DNA of 64,000 nt, taken from positions 90,718 through 154,717 of the forward strand of contig NZ_JBDLLG010000010.1 of the NCBI RefSeq assembly GCF_039822625.1. Direction: 5' to 3'. Source of the DNA: Marinimicrobium locisalis. Lineage in GTDB: Bacteria > Pseudomonadota > Gammaproteobacteria > Pseudomonadales > Cellvibrionaceae. Position 1 is the stretch's first letter; each line of letters starts with the position of its first letter. Position numbers and translations under genes: made by a program. The notes beneath the pieces are model-generated. The model saw nothing but the letters and a program-made list of their open reading frames with translations, made no database searches and was not told the DNA's origin. Below, piece after piece: positions 7,933-16,498 of this stretch.

Positions 7933-10900
7933 TTATTGCTGGCCGGTGCCATGCCCTTCCCAAGAGGTCTCGATAACCTTGAGCAGCTCCTGTAGGGACA
8001 GTTCAGACTTCTGGATGACCCTGTCTACGGTGTGCTTGAGGTCGTCCCCGACGTCCGTGCCGGTCATCACAACGATACGAGCCTGAGGCAGCATTTTTCG
8101 CGCCGTTTCCACCAACTCAAGCCCATTGCCGTCAGGCAGGAGGATGTCGATGATAATCACATCATAATGCCGACTCTCGAGCAGAGAAAGCGCTTCTCCC
8201 ACCGTTCTGGCATGCTCAAACTCGGAGGCCGATCCCACGAGTGTCCCCAGCACGTTGTGAAGGTCAACATCATCTTCAACGTGTAATACATGTGGCTTTT
8301 CCGATCGACCGCGAGCCGAAAGTGCCTGCCCGAGTTGGTGACACGCTTCCTCATTGATGGGCTTGGCGACCCATGTGACATTGGGAAAGTATTGGTTCAG
8401 CGACACCTCTCCTTCCGCCACCTCCGCGGTCACGACAACCAAGGCCAAGCGCTGCAGTTTGGGAATGGTTCTTATCTGACGAATCAGCTCCAGCCCGTGC
8501 ATCCCCGGCAACATCAGATCAATGGTTGCCAAGTCGTAGGAGCGCTCGCAAAGCAAGTCCAGTGCCTGTTCCCCAGTGCAGGCCACATCCACCTGGCTCC
8601 CCTGCCGCTCAAGCAACGCTTTGAGGTAACCCGCTGTTTCTGCATCGTCTTCCACGACCAGGACCTTGCCATTCAGGGGCTGGGGTGCGGTGGCAGTCGC
8701 CTCAGGAGACGGAAGATCGACATAGAAGAAGGCGCCTTCGCCCGGCTTGGACTGGTAATCCACCCGGCCTTTCATTTGTTCTACCAGCTCCCGGGTAATC
8801 GCCAGCCCGAGGCCGGTGCCCCCCCGCTGACGGCTGTCGGACGCGTCCACCTGGGCGAACTTCTGGAACAGTCGCGTACGGAACGACTCGGGGATACCGG
8901 CGCCGCAATCCCGCACGCCTACTCTGACGCCATCACTTTGGCGTTCTATCGACACGGTGACCGTTCCACCCGCCGGCGAGAATTTGATGGCGTTGGATAG
9001 CAGGTTCGCCATCACTTGCTCAAACCGTTGAGCATCGACATTGACGGTCGGGTCATCAGCCGGAGCCGAGAGCGACAAATGAACACGGTACTTATCCGCA
9101 TACCCCTGGATATTGTCAATGCTCTGAGCCACCAACTCCCGCAAGCGGCAGGGCTTTACATCCAGCTCCATATTCCCGGAAACCAGTTTTTCCATATCCA
9201 AGAGGTCATTAATCAGGTCCGTCAACCTCTGACTGTTCTTGTGCGCAATGGTCAGCATGTTCTTTGTTGCATCAGTCAGCTCACCCAGCCCCCCGTTGAG
9301 AGCCAGACCGAGGGCACCGGAAATGGAGGTCAAAGGCGTGCGCAACTCATGGCTCACCGTGGAGACAAACTCGTTCTTCAACCGCTCGATACGCTTGCGC
9401 TCGGAAATATCCTCGATGATCGACCAGATTAACCGTCGCCCGGTCGGGTCTTCCACCAAAGTCCCATTGAGCATAACGGGGTATCGCTCGCCGTCACGGC
9501 GGATGTACTCCTTCTCATAGGGCCCGTATTGGCCTCGCTCCCGGAGCGATTCGAGCTGCTCAAGCTCCTTCTCTTCATACTCTCTCGGCGTCAGTGCCCA
9601 ATAGTTAAGCGTCAGAAACTCCTCTCGCCCATAGCCCGCGGATTGGGCCAACGCCTTGTTCACTTCCAAAAATTCGCCGGTTTCAAAATCATTCAGAGCG
9701 ATGCCGATCGGGGAGAGCTCAAAAAGCGCTCTCAGCCGGGCTTCACTCTCAAGCAAGGCTTCTTGGGCCCGCTTCTGCTCGGAGATATCGTGAATCGTTC
9801 CATGCCAAACAATGGAGCCATCGGCCAAGCGCTCGGGTGTCGAGTTGCCCTCCACCCAGCGGTACCCCCCGTCCTCTCGGCGCACCCGGTATTGAACATG
9901 CCAGACCGACATGTTTTTAGCAGATGCCTCAATGGTAGTTTGAACGTGCGCCAAGTCGTCGGGGTGTATTACGTTAAACACCGCTCCGGCATCTTCCTCG
10001 ATCTCCTCCGGGGTCAACCCATAGATGTCTTTTACGCCGGGGCTGCAAAAGGGAAAGCTGGACCGCCCGTCCGGAGACCTCTGAAACTGGTACATCATTC
10101 CCGGAAATTGCGTGGCCAGCTTCGCCAAACGTTGCTTGCCCTCGTACCGGTCGATGGCCGCCCCTACCCAGCGTGCCAACAAGCGCACAAACATGCGATC
10201 CGATTCGCGGAACGGGGAGGACCGGACGTGAGGCGAGGAGAAGTTTAACGTACCGTAGCGCCGCCCTCCCGCTTCAATCGCGGCACCTATATAGGACTCC
10301 AGGGCGAAGGACTGATAACAAGGGTGCCCCCGGTAGGGGGAATTACCCATATCCTCAATCGCCAACACATCCCCGGCATCGAGGGTCAAGCTGCAGTAGG
10401 TCTGGCCAAGGTCGAACGTCTGGTGCGTCTCCAAGCCGCTTCCCGAAGGCGCAGTGAACCAACTGATGCGGTAAAGGTCCTCAAAAATTTCGCTGACAAT
10501 GCCAACCTCCAGCTCCAGGAAGCGTGTGCCGAGCTCCAAGGCTCTCTCGACCTGCTCCGAGACGGATAGTGTGGGGTTGGAGGCGATATCGTTCAGGGTG
10601 GTCAAAGCTTGAATCTGGTGCTCCCGTTCGCCCTGGGCCTCCATTTCTCGGGTAATGTCAGAGTGGGTGCCGTACATCATCAACGGTTCCCCGGCCTCGG
10701 TCCAGCTCATCACCCGCCCGCGATCGTGGACCCAAACCCAGTGGCCGTCCTTATGGCGCATCCGGCAACGACAATCATATTCGGGCAATGCCCCCCGAAA
10801 GTGACGATCCAGCAAGTCGGCGGAGTCTTTCAGGTCATCGGGGTGAGCCAAATTTAACCAGGTGTTGATATCAACCGGCTCCAGCTCTTCGAGACGGTAA

Positions 10901-11877
10901 CCCACAATCTCGGCCCACCGCTCATTGAAAACCGTCGCGCCGGTTTGGACGTTCCACTCCCACGTACCTGTACGCGTGCCTTCCAGCACCCAGGCCAACC
11001 GGGCCTGACTTTCCTCCAGCGCCTTGGCACGCTTTCTCTCGGCGGTCACCTCCCCCATCAGCACGACAATTTTGAGGTCACTGAGCGGACGGACCCGTAC
11101 TTCATAAATAGCATTATCCGAGTCGCTCGCCAAAACCACTTCACGACTAATGACTTCGTTGCCATAGACGGCCCGGGTGACCATTTGCTGGATGGAGGCG
11201 GCCGCATCGGGAGGCAGAAAAGAGCTCAGCGGATGCCCGACGATATCGGCTCCGAACAGCGGGCGCTGTCCGCTTGAGGACAACACGGTGCCCTGCCGGT
11301 CCACCACAAAGGCGGTATCGGGAAAGGCCTCGAGAACCGCCTCTCCGTCGTCGCTACCCCGGGAGACGGCTTCGTCCCCCAGCAAACGATTCAAAAAGCG
11401 CTGCAGCTCCTGCTCCACGGTATCGGCCAGGTCCCGAAGAACACGGCGCTCTTCGCCCGACAGGGTTCGGGGCTCACGGTCGATGATGCATAGGGTTCCC
11501 ACTCGCACCCCCAACCCCACCTTGAGAGGTGCCCCCGCATAGAACCGGATGTGAGGAGGGCCTACCACCAGGGGATTGCCCTGAAACCGGTCATCCTCCC
11601 ACGCATCCGGAATTTCCAGAATGTCATCGGAAAGAATGGCGTGACCACAAAACGAAATAGAGCGATTGGTTTGGCAGGCGTCGAGCCCTTGGCGTGATTT
11701 GAACCACTGGCGCTCCTCATCAATGAGGGAAACTACCGCCATATCCACACCGAACACGTATTTGGCGATACGGGTCAGGCGATCAAAGCGCTCCTCGTCC
11801 GGTGTGTCGAGTATGCCCAGGTCGTGCAGCGTCTTTAGGCGCTCTTCCTCGTTCCAGGGAAGTTCCGGCTCTCTCAT
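7933..11877 (-). CDS. multi-sensor hybrid histidine kinase (GAF-PAS-PAS-GAF-PAS-PAS-HisKA-HATPase-REC-REC)
   Basis: A 1314-residue soluble-looking kinase with no evident membrane helix. In order: GAF (about 10-165), PAS, PAS/PAC (WEWNVQTG ... HPDDL), GAF, PAS/PAC, PAS/PAC, HisKA with phospho-His in STVSHELRTPLT, HATPase with G boxes (DCGAGIP, GGTGLGLAI), then two receivers (VLVVEDD ... TIDLMLPGMHG; VLHVEDD ... IIDILLPDGNG). The REC-REC tail suggests phosphotransfer to the HPt domain of the GGDEF protein encoded 93 bases downstream. Domain order matches the kinase at 55093-57954, which lacks the receivers. Ligand unknown. Confidence 0.92.
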   Translation of the reverse strand: MREPELPWNEEERLKTLHDLGILDTPDEERFDRLTRIAKYVFGVDMAVVSLIDEERQWFKSRQGLDACQTNRSISFCGHAILSDDILEIPDAWEDDRFQGNPLVVGPPHIRFYAGAPLKVGLGVRVGTLCIIDREPRTLSGEERRVLRDLADTVEQELQRFLNRLLGDEAVSRGSDDGEAVLEAFPDTAFVVDRQGTVLSSSGQRPLFGADIVGHPLSSFLPPDAAASIQQMVTRAVYGNEVISREVVLASDSDNAIYEVRVRPLSDLKIVVLMGEVTAERKRAKALEESQARLAWVLEGTRTGTWEWNVQTGATVFNERWAEIVGYRLEELEPVDINTWLNLAHPDDLKDSADLLDRHFRGALPEYDCRCRMRHKDGHWVWVHDRGRVMSWTEAGEPLMMYGTHSDITREMEAQGEREHQIQALTTLNDIASNPTLSVSEQVERALELGTRFLELEVGIVSEIFEDLYRISWFTAPSGSGLETHQTFDLGQTYCSLTLDAGDVLAIEDMGNSPYRGHPCYQSFALESYIGAAIEAGGRRYGTLNFSSPHVRSSPFRESDRMFVRLLARWVGAAIDRYEGKQRLAKLATQFPGMMYQFQRSPDGRSSFPFCSPGVKDIYGLTPEEIEEDAGAVFNVIHPDDLAHVQTTIEASAKNMSVWHVQYRVRREDGGYRWVEGNSTPERLADGSIVWHGTIHDISEQKRAQEALLESEARLRALFELSPIGIALNDFETGEFLEVNKALAQSAGYGREEFLTLNYWALTPREYEEKELEQLESLRERGQYGPYEKEYIRRDGERYPVMLNGTLVEDPTGRRLIWSIIEDISERKRIERLKNEFVSTVSHELRTPLTSISGALGLALNGGLGELTDATKNMLTIAHKNSQRLTDLINDLLDMEKLVSGNMELDVKPCRLRELVAQSIDNIQGYADKYRVHLSLSAPADDPTVNVDAQRFEQVMANLLSNAIKFSPAGGTVTVSIERQSDGVRVGVRDCGAGIPESFRTRLFQKFAQVDASDSRQRGGTGLGLAITRELVEQMKGRVDYQSKPGEGAFFYVDLPSPEATATAPQPLNGKVLVVEDDAETAGYLKALLERQGSQVDVACTGEQALDLLCERSYDLATIDLMLPGMHGLELIRQIRTIPKLQRLALVVVTAEVAEGEVSLNQYFPNVTWVAKPINEEACHQLGQALSARGRSEKPHVLHVEDDVDLHNVLGTLVGSASEFEHARTVGEALSLLESRHYDVIIIDILLPDGNGLELVETARKMLPQARIVVMTGTDVGDDLKHTVDRVIQKSELSLQELLKVIETSWEGHGTGQQ

Positions 11878-11973
11878 TATCCCTCCCAGCGGGAAAACAA
11901 TCTATCCTGATAAGACTCTAGCAGGAATCGAATAGAAAGAAAGAGCGGAAAAGCCCAGCACCGCTCCCGCCGG

Positions 11974-12396
11974 TTACGGAAGCAGCCAGGCCACCACGAT
12001 AATGACAAGGGCCACCAACAGGGCAACTCCGCCCAGTTTCATAAACGCTACGTTGCGCCGACGCACCGCATCCAACCGAGCGGTGACCGACGAAGGTGAG
12101 GGTTCTTCAATGTTGGTGCCGGCCGGGTCCGCCCCGGCATAGCGGGAGCCGCCCGGCGTGTCTTCGTCCCCGGGTAAAATAATCAGCAGCGCCCCGGCCT
12201 CAGCAAACTGTCGGCGCCAGTGGTCCGCGTCCGATTTGGACTCGACGGTTTTAAACTCCACCGGCTCGCCGGGAAAGAGCGTTTCGCGCACCTCCTCAGG
12301 CGACTGTTTGAGCAACGAAGCCAGGTTGTCGATAACTTCTTGGCGTTGAAAGCCCGTGACTATGTCACCGGTAAACATCAGTCGGTAGCTCGACAT
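11974..12396 (-). CDS. small conserved protein with N-terminal soluble domain and one C-terminal membrane helix
   Basis: A 140-residue protein. The ATG at 12396 is chosen over 12432 because GAGGAG lies 6 bases before it. Residues 1-75 (YRLMFTGDIVTGF ... LFPGEPV) resemble the short domain that precedes membrane segments in several gammaproteobacterial proteins of unknown function. A linker rich in Pro/Ser/Thr follows, then a single C-terminal hydrophobic helix (VALLVALVIIVVAWLLP), so it is probably tail-anchored in the inner membrane. I do not recognise a function. It sits divergent in role but on the same strand as its neighbours. Confidence 0.65.
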   Translation of the reverse strand: MSSYRLMFTGDIVTGFQRQEVIDNLASLLKQSPEEVRETLFPGEPVEFKTVESKSDADHWRRQFAEAGALLIILPGDEDTPGGSRYAGADPAGTNIEEPSPSSVTARLDAVRRRNVAFMKLGGVALLVALVIIVVAWLLP

Positions 12397-12594
12397 GGCT
12401 GGCTCCTCTGGCTCAAGTGGGCGGTATTTCATTAGCGGGCGTTAAACAACCGGGGCTAATCAACTCTCAGGCCTCCGGTTCTACACTGACAGACGGCTTC
12501 ATGATCACATAGATTCCCCGGGCTTGCACCCGGCGTGCTGGCGGCGCCTGCTAGGCAGCAGAGACACTGCCGGTTAAGCCCAAAAAAACTCCAC

Positions 12595-12629
12595 AAAAAA
12601 CCCGGCTGGTTTACCACCAACCGGGTTTT
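12595..12629. terminator. bidirectional Rho-independent terminator
   Basis: An inverted repeat AAAACCCGG(C)TGGT / ACCAACCGGGTTTT with a short loop, flanked by A-runs on one side and T-rich sequence on the other. It lies just downstream of the lipoprotein gene that ends at 12669 on the minus strand. Confidence 0.7.
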
Positions 12630-12668
12630 GGTCGCCCAGAATCGAGCGGCCGGTCATACAAGCTCGGA

Positions 12669-13526
12669 TCATTCAACCGTCGTGAAGGTCACCGTGCGCA
12701 CTTGGCGGGCCGAAATGGAACCACCCGCATAGGCCGAGTCGAGCTGCCCCAACCGGGCCTTGGTGAGAGTCGCGGTTGTAGAGCAGGACCCCGAGAGGCG
12801 CTCCGCATCGATATCGCCCGCCTCAATCTGCAGCGCGCCGGTGTCTTCGTCCACCGTGGTCCGGTATTGGTATTCCGAATCGTCGGCACAGGTGGTGGTC
12901 ACATCCACCTCTACCATCACATCAGACTCCGTGGGCAACCATTCCAATTGCACCGGGTCCGAGGAGCGGCTCAGCGTTTGATCGCTCGTCGGTGACAATA
13001 AGTCAAACGCCCGAGGCATGGTGACGGTGGACTCCAGCGCTTCGGCCTTCGAGTCGCGCAGCAACGAGACGGTGTACCGGGCTCCGTCGGGCACATCTTC
13101 TAGCTGGCCATTGTAATGCACCTTCTCGGGCGTCAGCACGCTCCAGAAGAAGAACAGGTGATCAGAACGGTACCGGGTGGTACCGGCCAATAACTGTTGC
13201 GTATGCGCCAACTCCGCCAGACTCTCAAACCAATTACTTCCCAGGGTCTCCTCCCGCAGGTTGACCCCGGTGGTGAACCACAGCTCATCGCCCTCCAGCA
13301 GCTCAACATACTCATCCCCGGAGGTTTGTGAGTGCTCATTTAGCAGCTGCGCGCTGGCGTAGGCCGAATCGTCCCCATCGGAGTAGACCTCAAGGGTGGC
13401 TTGCATTTGCCCCGTGGAAATCCGGGAAGACGATACCACCGAATCATCACTACCACAGGCGCCCAACAGCACCGTCAAGGCTATGGCTAAACATCCTTGG
13501 CCGGCTAACTTTATAGTTCCCATCAT
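12669..13526 (-). CDS. putative lipoprotein of unknown function
   Basis: A 285-residue protein with a lipoprotein signal peptide: positively charged start, hydrophobic stretch and lipobox LLGACG, so Cys24 is the probable lipidated residue. The mature protein is acidic, Ser/Thr rich and looks like an all-beta envelope protein. No enzymatic motif was found. It sits 22 bases after the small beta-barrel gene at 13549 on the same strand, so the two may be co-transcribed and act together at the outer membrane. Confidence 0.65.
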   Translation of the reverse strand: MMGTIKLAGQGCLAIALTVLLGACGSDDSVVSSSRISTGQMQATLEVYSDGDDSAYASAQLLNEHSQTSGDEYVELLEGDELWFTTGVNLREETLGSNWFESLAELAHTQQLLAGTTRYRSDHLFFFWSVLTPEKVHYNGQLEDVPDGARYTVSLLRDSKAEALESTVTMPRAFDLLSPTSDQTLSRSSDPVQLEWLPTESDVMVEVDVTTTCADDSEYQYRTTVDEDTGALQIEAGDIDAERLSGSCSTTATLTKARLGQLDSAYAGGSISARQVRTVTFTTVE

Positions 13527-13548
13527 TACGCTTTACTCCTTGATTGCC

Positions 13549-14070
13549 TTAAAACGAAAACCGAATGCCGACGGCCAGGGCGGATACATCGCTGCCGAGC
13601 CGGTCATTAAAGTACAGGTAGCTACCCTTCAGAGAGAAACCGTCCACCAATTGCCTGACCCCGGCCACTTCCACAAAAGCCCCCCATTCGCTCTGCTCGT
13701 CCAGCAGGCGGCCACTGAGCTCGGCTTCGGATTCCAGCCGCGCGGCGCCCGCCCCCAGCTCCCAGGTGAGGAGGCGAGTCTCAAAGCGCCGTACCGCCTG
13801 CATATAGGGGCCACGCATGGTAATACTGGCATCCGCCACATCCGAATCCAGCTCAAAGTCACCCAAGGAGAGATAGCCGGCCCGGGCCGACCAGTCCCCC
13901 ATGCGGTAGCCCAGGGAGGTATTGGCAAAAACATCGGAGTCGTAGTCAGAAGCGGACGGGAAAGAGGCACCAGCAGAGAAGTCCAACTCCACCTGCGCCA
14001 GGGCCGGCCCTGCCATGACCAGCCCCGTAAAGCCCAGGGCCGCCAAGAGGGTTGCGCGAAATTTGGACAT
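13549..14070 (-). CDS. small outer membrane beta-barrel protein
   Basis: A 173-residue protein with a signal peptide (cleavage about residue 25, ALAQ) and about eight amphipathic strands, ending in the outer-membrane motif GIRFSF with terminal Phe. It looks like an OmpW/OmpA-type eight-stranded barrel. A family name cannot be given with certainty. It is upstream of, and likely co-transcribed with, the lipoprotein gene. Confidence 0.7.
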   Translation of the reverse strand: MSKFRATLLAALGFTGLVMAGPALAQVELDFSAGASFPSASDYDSDVFANTSLGYRMGDWSARAGYLSLGDFELDSDVADASITMRGPYMQAVRRFETRLLTWELGAGAARLESEAELSGRLLDEQSEWGAFVEVAGVRQLVDGFSLKGSYLYFNDRLGSDVSALAVGIRFSF

Positions 14071-14120
14071 CGTAGTCTCCTTTACAGTAAGGGTTATTAA
14101 GTCAGAACTTGATCGTATTA

Positions 14121-14981
14121 TCAGCGCGCAAACACCACCGTCTTACTACCATTGAGCAACACCCGGTGCTCGGCGTGCCAGCGCACGGCGCGGTTGAGCA
14201 CCACCGCTTCGATATCCCGGCCGATTTCCGCCATTTCATCCGGCAGGTTTACGTGAGAGACGCGCTCCACCGACTGCTCGATAATCGGCCCCTCGTCCAG
14301 GTCCGCCGTGACGTAGTGGGCGGTGGCGCCAATCAGCTTCACGCCCCGGTCGTAGGCCTGATGGTAAGGCTTGGCGCCTTTGAAGCCGGGCAGGAAGGAG
14401 TGGTGAATGTTGATCGCGCGGCCGTTGAGCTTGCGGCACAGGTCGTCGGAGAGAATCTGCATGTAGCGGGCCAGCACTAGGCAGTGAACATCCTGCTCTT
14501 CGATCAGGCGCCAGATTTGCGCCTCTTGCTCGGTTTTGGTCTCCGGGGTGACCGGCAGGTAGTGAAACGGTAACTGGTACCACTCGGTCAGGTCCCGCAT
14601 TACTTCGTGGTTGGATACCACCCCGGCGATGTCGATGGGCAGGGAGCCGTTCTTCCAGTTGTTCAGCAGGCTGTTCAGGCAGTGCCCCCATTGGGAAACG
14701 GCAATCAGCACCCGGGGCTTGGAGTCCACATCAAAAATGTCCCAGTCCATCTCGTAGCGGTCGGCCACGGGTTTGAACAGCGTGTTGATCGCCGGCAGCT
14801 CATAGCCGGGCGGGCACTCGAACACGGTACGCATAAAAAAGCGGCGTTGGTCCACGTCTTCAAACTGAGAGGATTCGCGGATATTAAACCCCCGCTGGGC
14901 AAAGAGGCTGGCCACCGCCGCAACAATGCCCTGGGCATCCTGACAACTGAAAGTAAGTACTATCTCCCGCACACCGGCCAT
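14121..14981 (-). CDS. purU: formyltetrahydrofolate deformylase
   Basis: A 286-residue enzyme that hydrolyses 10-formyl-THF to THF and formate, balancing one-carbon pools and supplying formate for purine synthesis. The N-terminal ACT domain (about 5-85) is followed by the formyltransferase-like domain with the readable motif INIHHSFLPGFKGAKPYHQAY and the downstream GATAHYVTADLDEGPII, which carry the catalytic Asn/His/Asp set of this family. Length and motifs fit PurU well. It is a monocistronic housekeeping gene beside an AEC transporter gene. Confidence 0.95.
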   Translation of the reverse strand: MAGVREIVLTFSCQDAQGIVAAVASLFAQRGFNIRESSQFEDVDQRRFFMRTVFECPPGYELPAINTLFKPVADRYEMDWDIFDVDSKPRVLIAVSQWGHCLNSLLNNWKNGSLPIDIAGVVSNHEVMRDLTEWYQLPFHYLPVTPETKTEQEAQIWRLIEEQDVHCLVLARYMQILSDDLCRKLNGRAINIHHSFLPGFKGAKPYHQAYDRGVKLIGATAHYVTADLDEGPIIEQSVERVSHVNLPDEMAEIGRDIEAVVLNRAVRWHAEHRVLLNGSKTVVFAR

Positions 14982-15078
14982 GGGGTCTTCCTATTTTATA
15001 GAGCGTTGTTTTTAAAGGATGGTTATCACTGATAAAGGCCGCAAGCCTACTGGATTGGGGACGAACGGCTCAAGTGTT

Positions 15079-15981
15079 TTATGCGCCGGCCAGGGGCAGC
15101 ACCAGCACCAACACAATGGGCAGCACCACAAAGGCCAACAGAGTGGACATCAGCACCATGGCGGCCACCTCCTGGGGCGCCCGGTCATAGCGCAGGGCCA
15201 GCAGGTAGTTGAATATGGCCACCGGCATGGCCCCTTGCAGCACCGCCACCCCCAGCGCCTCGCCTTCCAGGCCCACAAGCCGCGCCGCCAGGTACCCCAG
15301 CGTTAGGCCGCCCAGCACCCGAAGGGCGCTGAACAACAGGCTGCGCTTCCAGGCCACCAGCTTGAGCCGGGCCAGGGAGACCCCCAGGGTCATCAGCATC
15401 AGGGGGATGGCAAAGCCGCCCATCACATCCACCGTGTTGCCCAGCCAGCGCGGCAGCGGCGTGTCGGTTACCAGCAGCACCACCGCCACCACCATGGCGT
15501 ACAGCACCGGCTGGCGCGCCAGGGCTTTCAGCCGTGCGCCCAGCCCTTCGGCCCGGGAGACCAGCATAATACCGAAGGTGAAGGTGCTCAGCATCATCAC
15601 CATAAATGAGGCCATCGCCAGGGCCAGGCCGGTTTCCCCGAAGGCAAACAGGCACAGGGGCAGCCCCAGGTTGCCGTTATTGGGGAACAGCAGGGACGGC
15701 AAATAGCAGGGAGGGTCCAGCTTCAGCCAGCGGATCAGCCCGTAGCCGAGCACCAGCATGCTCACAATCACCAGCCCCGCGGCCAGGGCGACGCCGCCCA
15801 TAATACGGGGGTCCACCTCCACTCGGGCCATCACCGAGACGATCAGGCAGGGGGTGGCGATGTTCATCACCGCCCGGGAGACAAACTCAGAGGGGTAATC
15901 CGTGCCCGAGCGAACCCAGACATAACCGATGGCCGTGCCAATAAACAACGGCGCCATAATGGCGATAAGTTCAGCGAACAT
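15079..15981 (-). CDS. AEC (auxin efflux carrier) family transporter
   Basis: A 300-residue integral membrane protein with about ten hydrophobic helices in two repeats of five, as in the AEC/MdcF family of secondary carriers. Conserved features readable are the start MFAELIAIMAPLFIGTAIGY and the NNGNLGLPL motif in the middle. Substrates of bacterial members include malonate, malate and other organic acids, but this one cannot be assigned. It lies on the same strand as purU, 97 bases upstream. Confidence 0.85.
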   Translation of the reverse strand: MFAELIAIMAPLFIGTAIGYVWVRSGTDYPSEFVSRAVMNIATPCLIVSVMARVEVDPRIMGGVALAAGLVIVSMLVLGYGLIRWLKLDPPCYLPSLLFPNNGNLGLPLCLFAFGETGLALAMASFMVMMLSTFTFGIMLVSRAEGLGARLKALARQPVLYAMVVAVVLLVTDTPLPRWLGNTVDVMGGFAIPLMLMTLGVSLARLKLVAWKRSLLFSALRVLGGLTLGYLAARLVGLEGEALGVAVLQGAMPVAIFNYLLALRYDRAPQEVAAMVLMSTLLAFVVLPIVLVLVLPLAGA

Positions 15982-16297
15982 GTCGCTCCTTTGACGAACT
16001 TAGTAACAAGGGGCCCAACGGAGCCGCAACGGGAAAGACCCAATCGGCCGGCCAAATTCCGCGGCAGAGCCCAAAACCTCGGGCCCACTTCCTAGGGTGC
16101 GCCCTTACATATGCCCATTGTACGATAACTGACCCCACTAACGCCGTATGTGATCGTTGGCGATAACAGAAAAAGTCAGTAGAATAAAAAAATCTATTCG
16201 GTCGCTCGACCGGTTCACAAATTGACAACAACCCCCAACCTCGCTCCCTGCGCGGCCCGCAGGATAGTGGTTACTGACCTGCCGATTTACGCACATT

Positions 16298-16306
16298 TTA
16301 TCCACA
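16298..16306 (+). promoter_or_regulatory. DnaA box upstream of nrdA
   Basis: A perfect TTATCCACA, the high-affinity DnaA recognition sequence, about 190 bases before the nrdA start. In E. coli, DnaA binds near the nrdAB promoter and tunes its cell-cycle expression. One site only is seen here. Confidence 0.5.
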
Positions 16307-16345
16307 GGCATTCCCCACTTTTGTCCGCTTGCATTCCCGCCGAAA

Positions 16346-16394
16346 GCGCATTATCTTGTAGCGCAATTGAACGGCACCCCCATATATAGGGTTT
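16346..16394 (+). promoter_or_regulatory. candidate tandem NrdR boxes
   Basis: Two imperfect palindromes lie about 30 bases centre to centre, three helical turns, as is usual for NrdR. The first is 16346-16364 (GCGCATTATCTTGTAGCGC). The second is 16376-16394, with core CCCCATATATAGGG. Both lie in front of nrdA, the expected target of the NrdR repressor. The match to the consensus is judged by eye. Confidence 0.45.
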
Positions 16395-16498
16395 CGGGAC
16401 GACCTTGCCCCAAGGTTATTATCGTCCCCCAAAGGCCAGCCACCCTCCCCCGGTGGCCGCTACACAGTCACGGAATTAGTTCGCTCGCGGAGACGTCC

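Larger units (their letters stand above)
15982..16498. promoter_or_regulatory. 517-bp intergenic control region between AEC transporter and nrdA
   Basis: Divergent promoter region. It holds no ORF that I would call. The DnaA box and NrdR-like boxes listed separately lie in its right-hand half. The reading frame of nrdA stays open back to 16367, but the regulatory palindromes and the better start at 16499 argue against translation from there. Confidence 0.5.

Noticed and set aside
16367..16498. 44-codon N-terminal extension of NrdA
   Set aside because: It would translate through the NrdR-like palindrome and lacks a Shine-Dalgarno. ATG 16499 has GGAG at the right distance.
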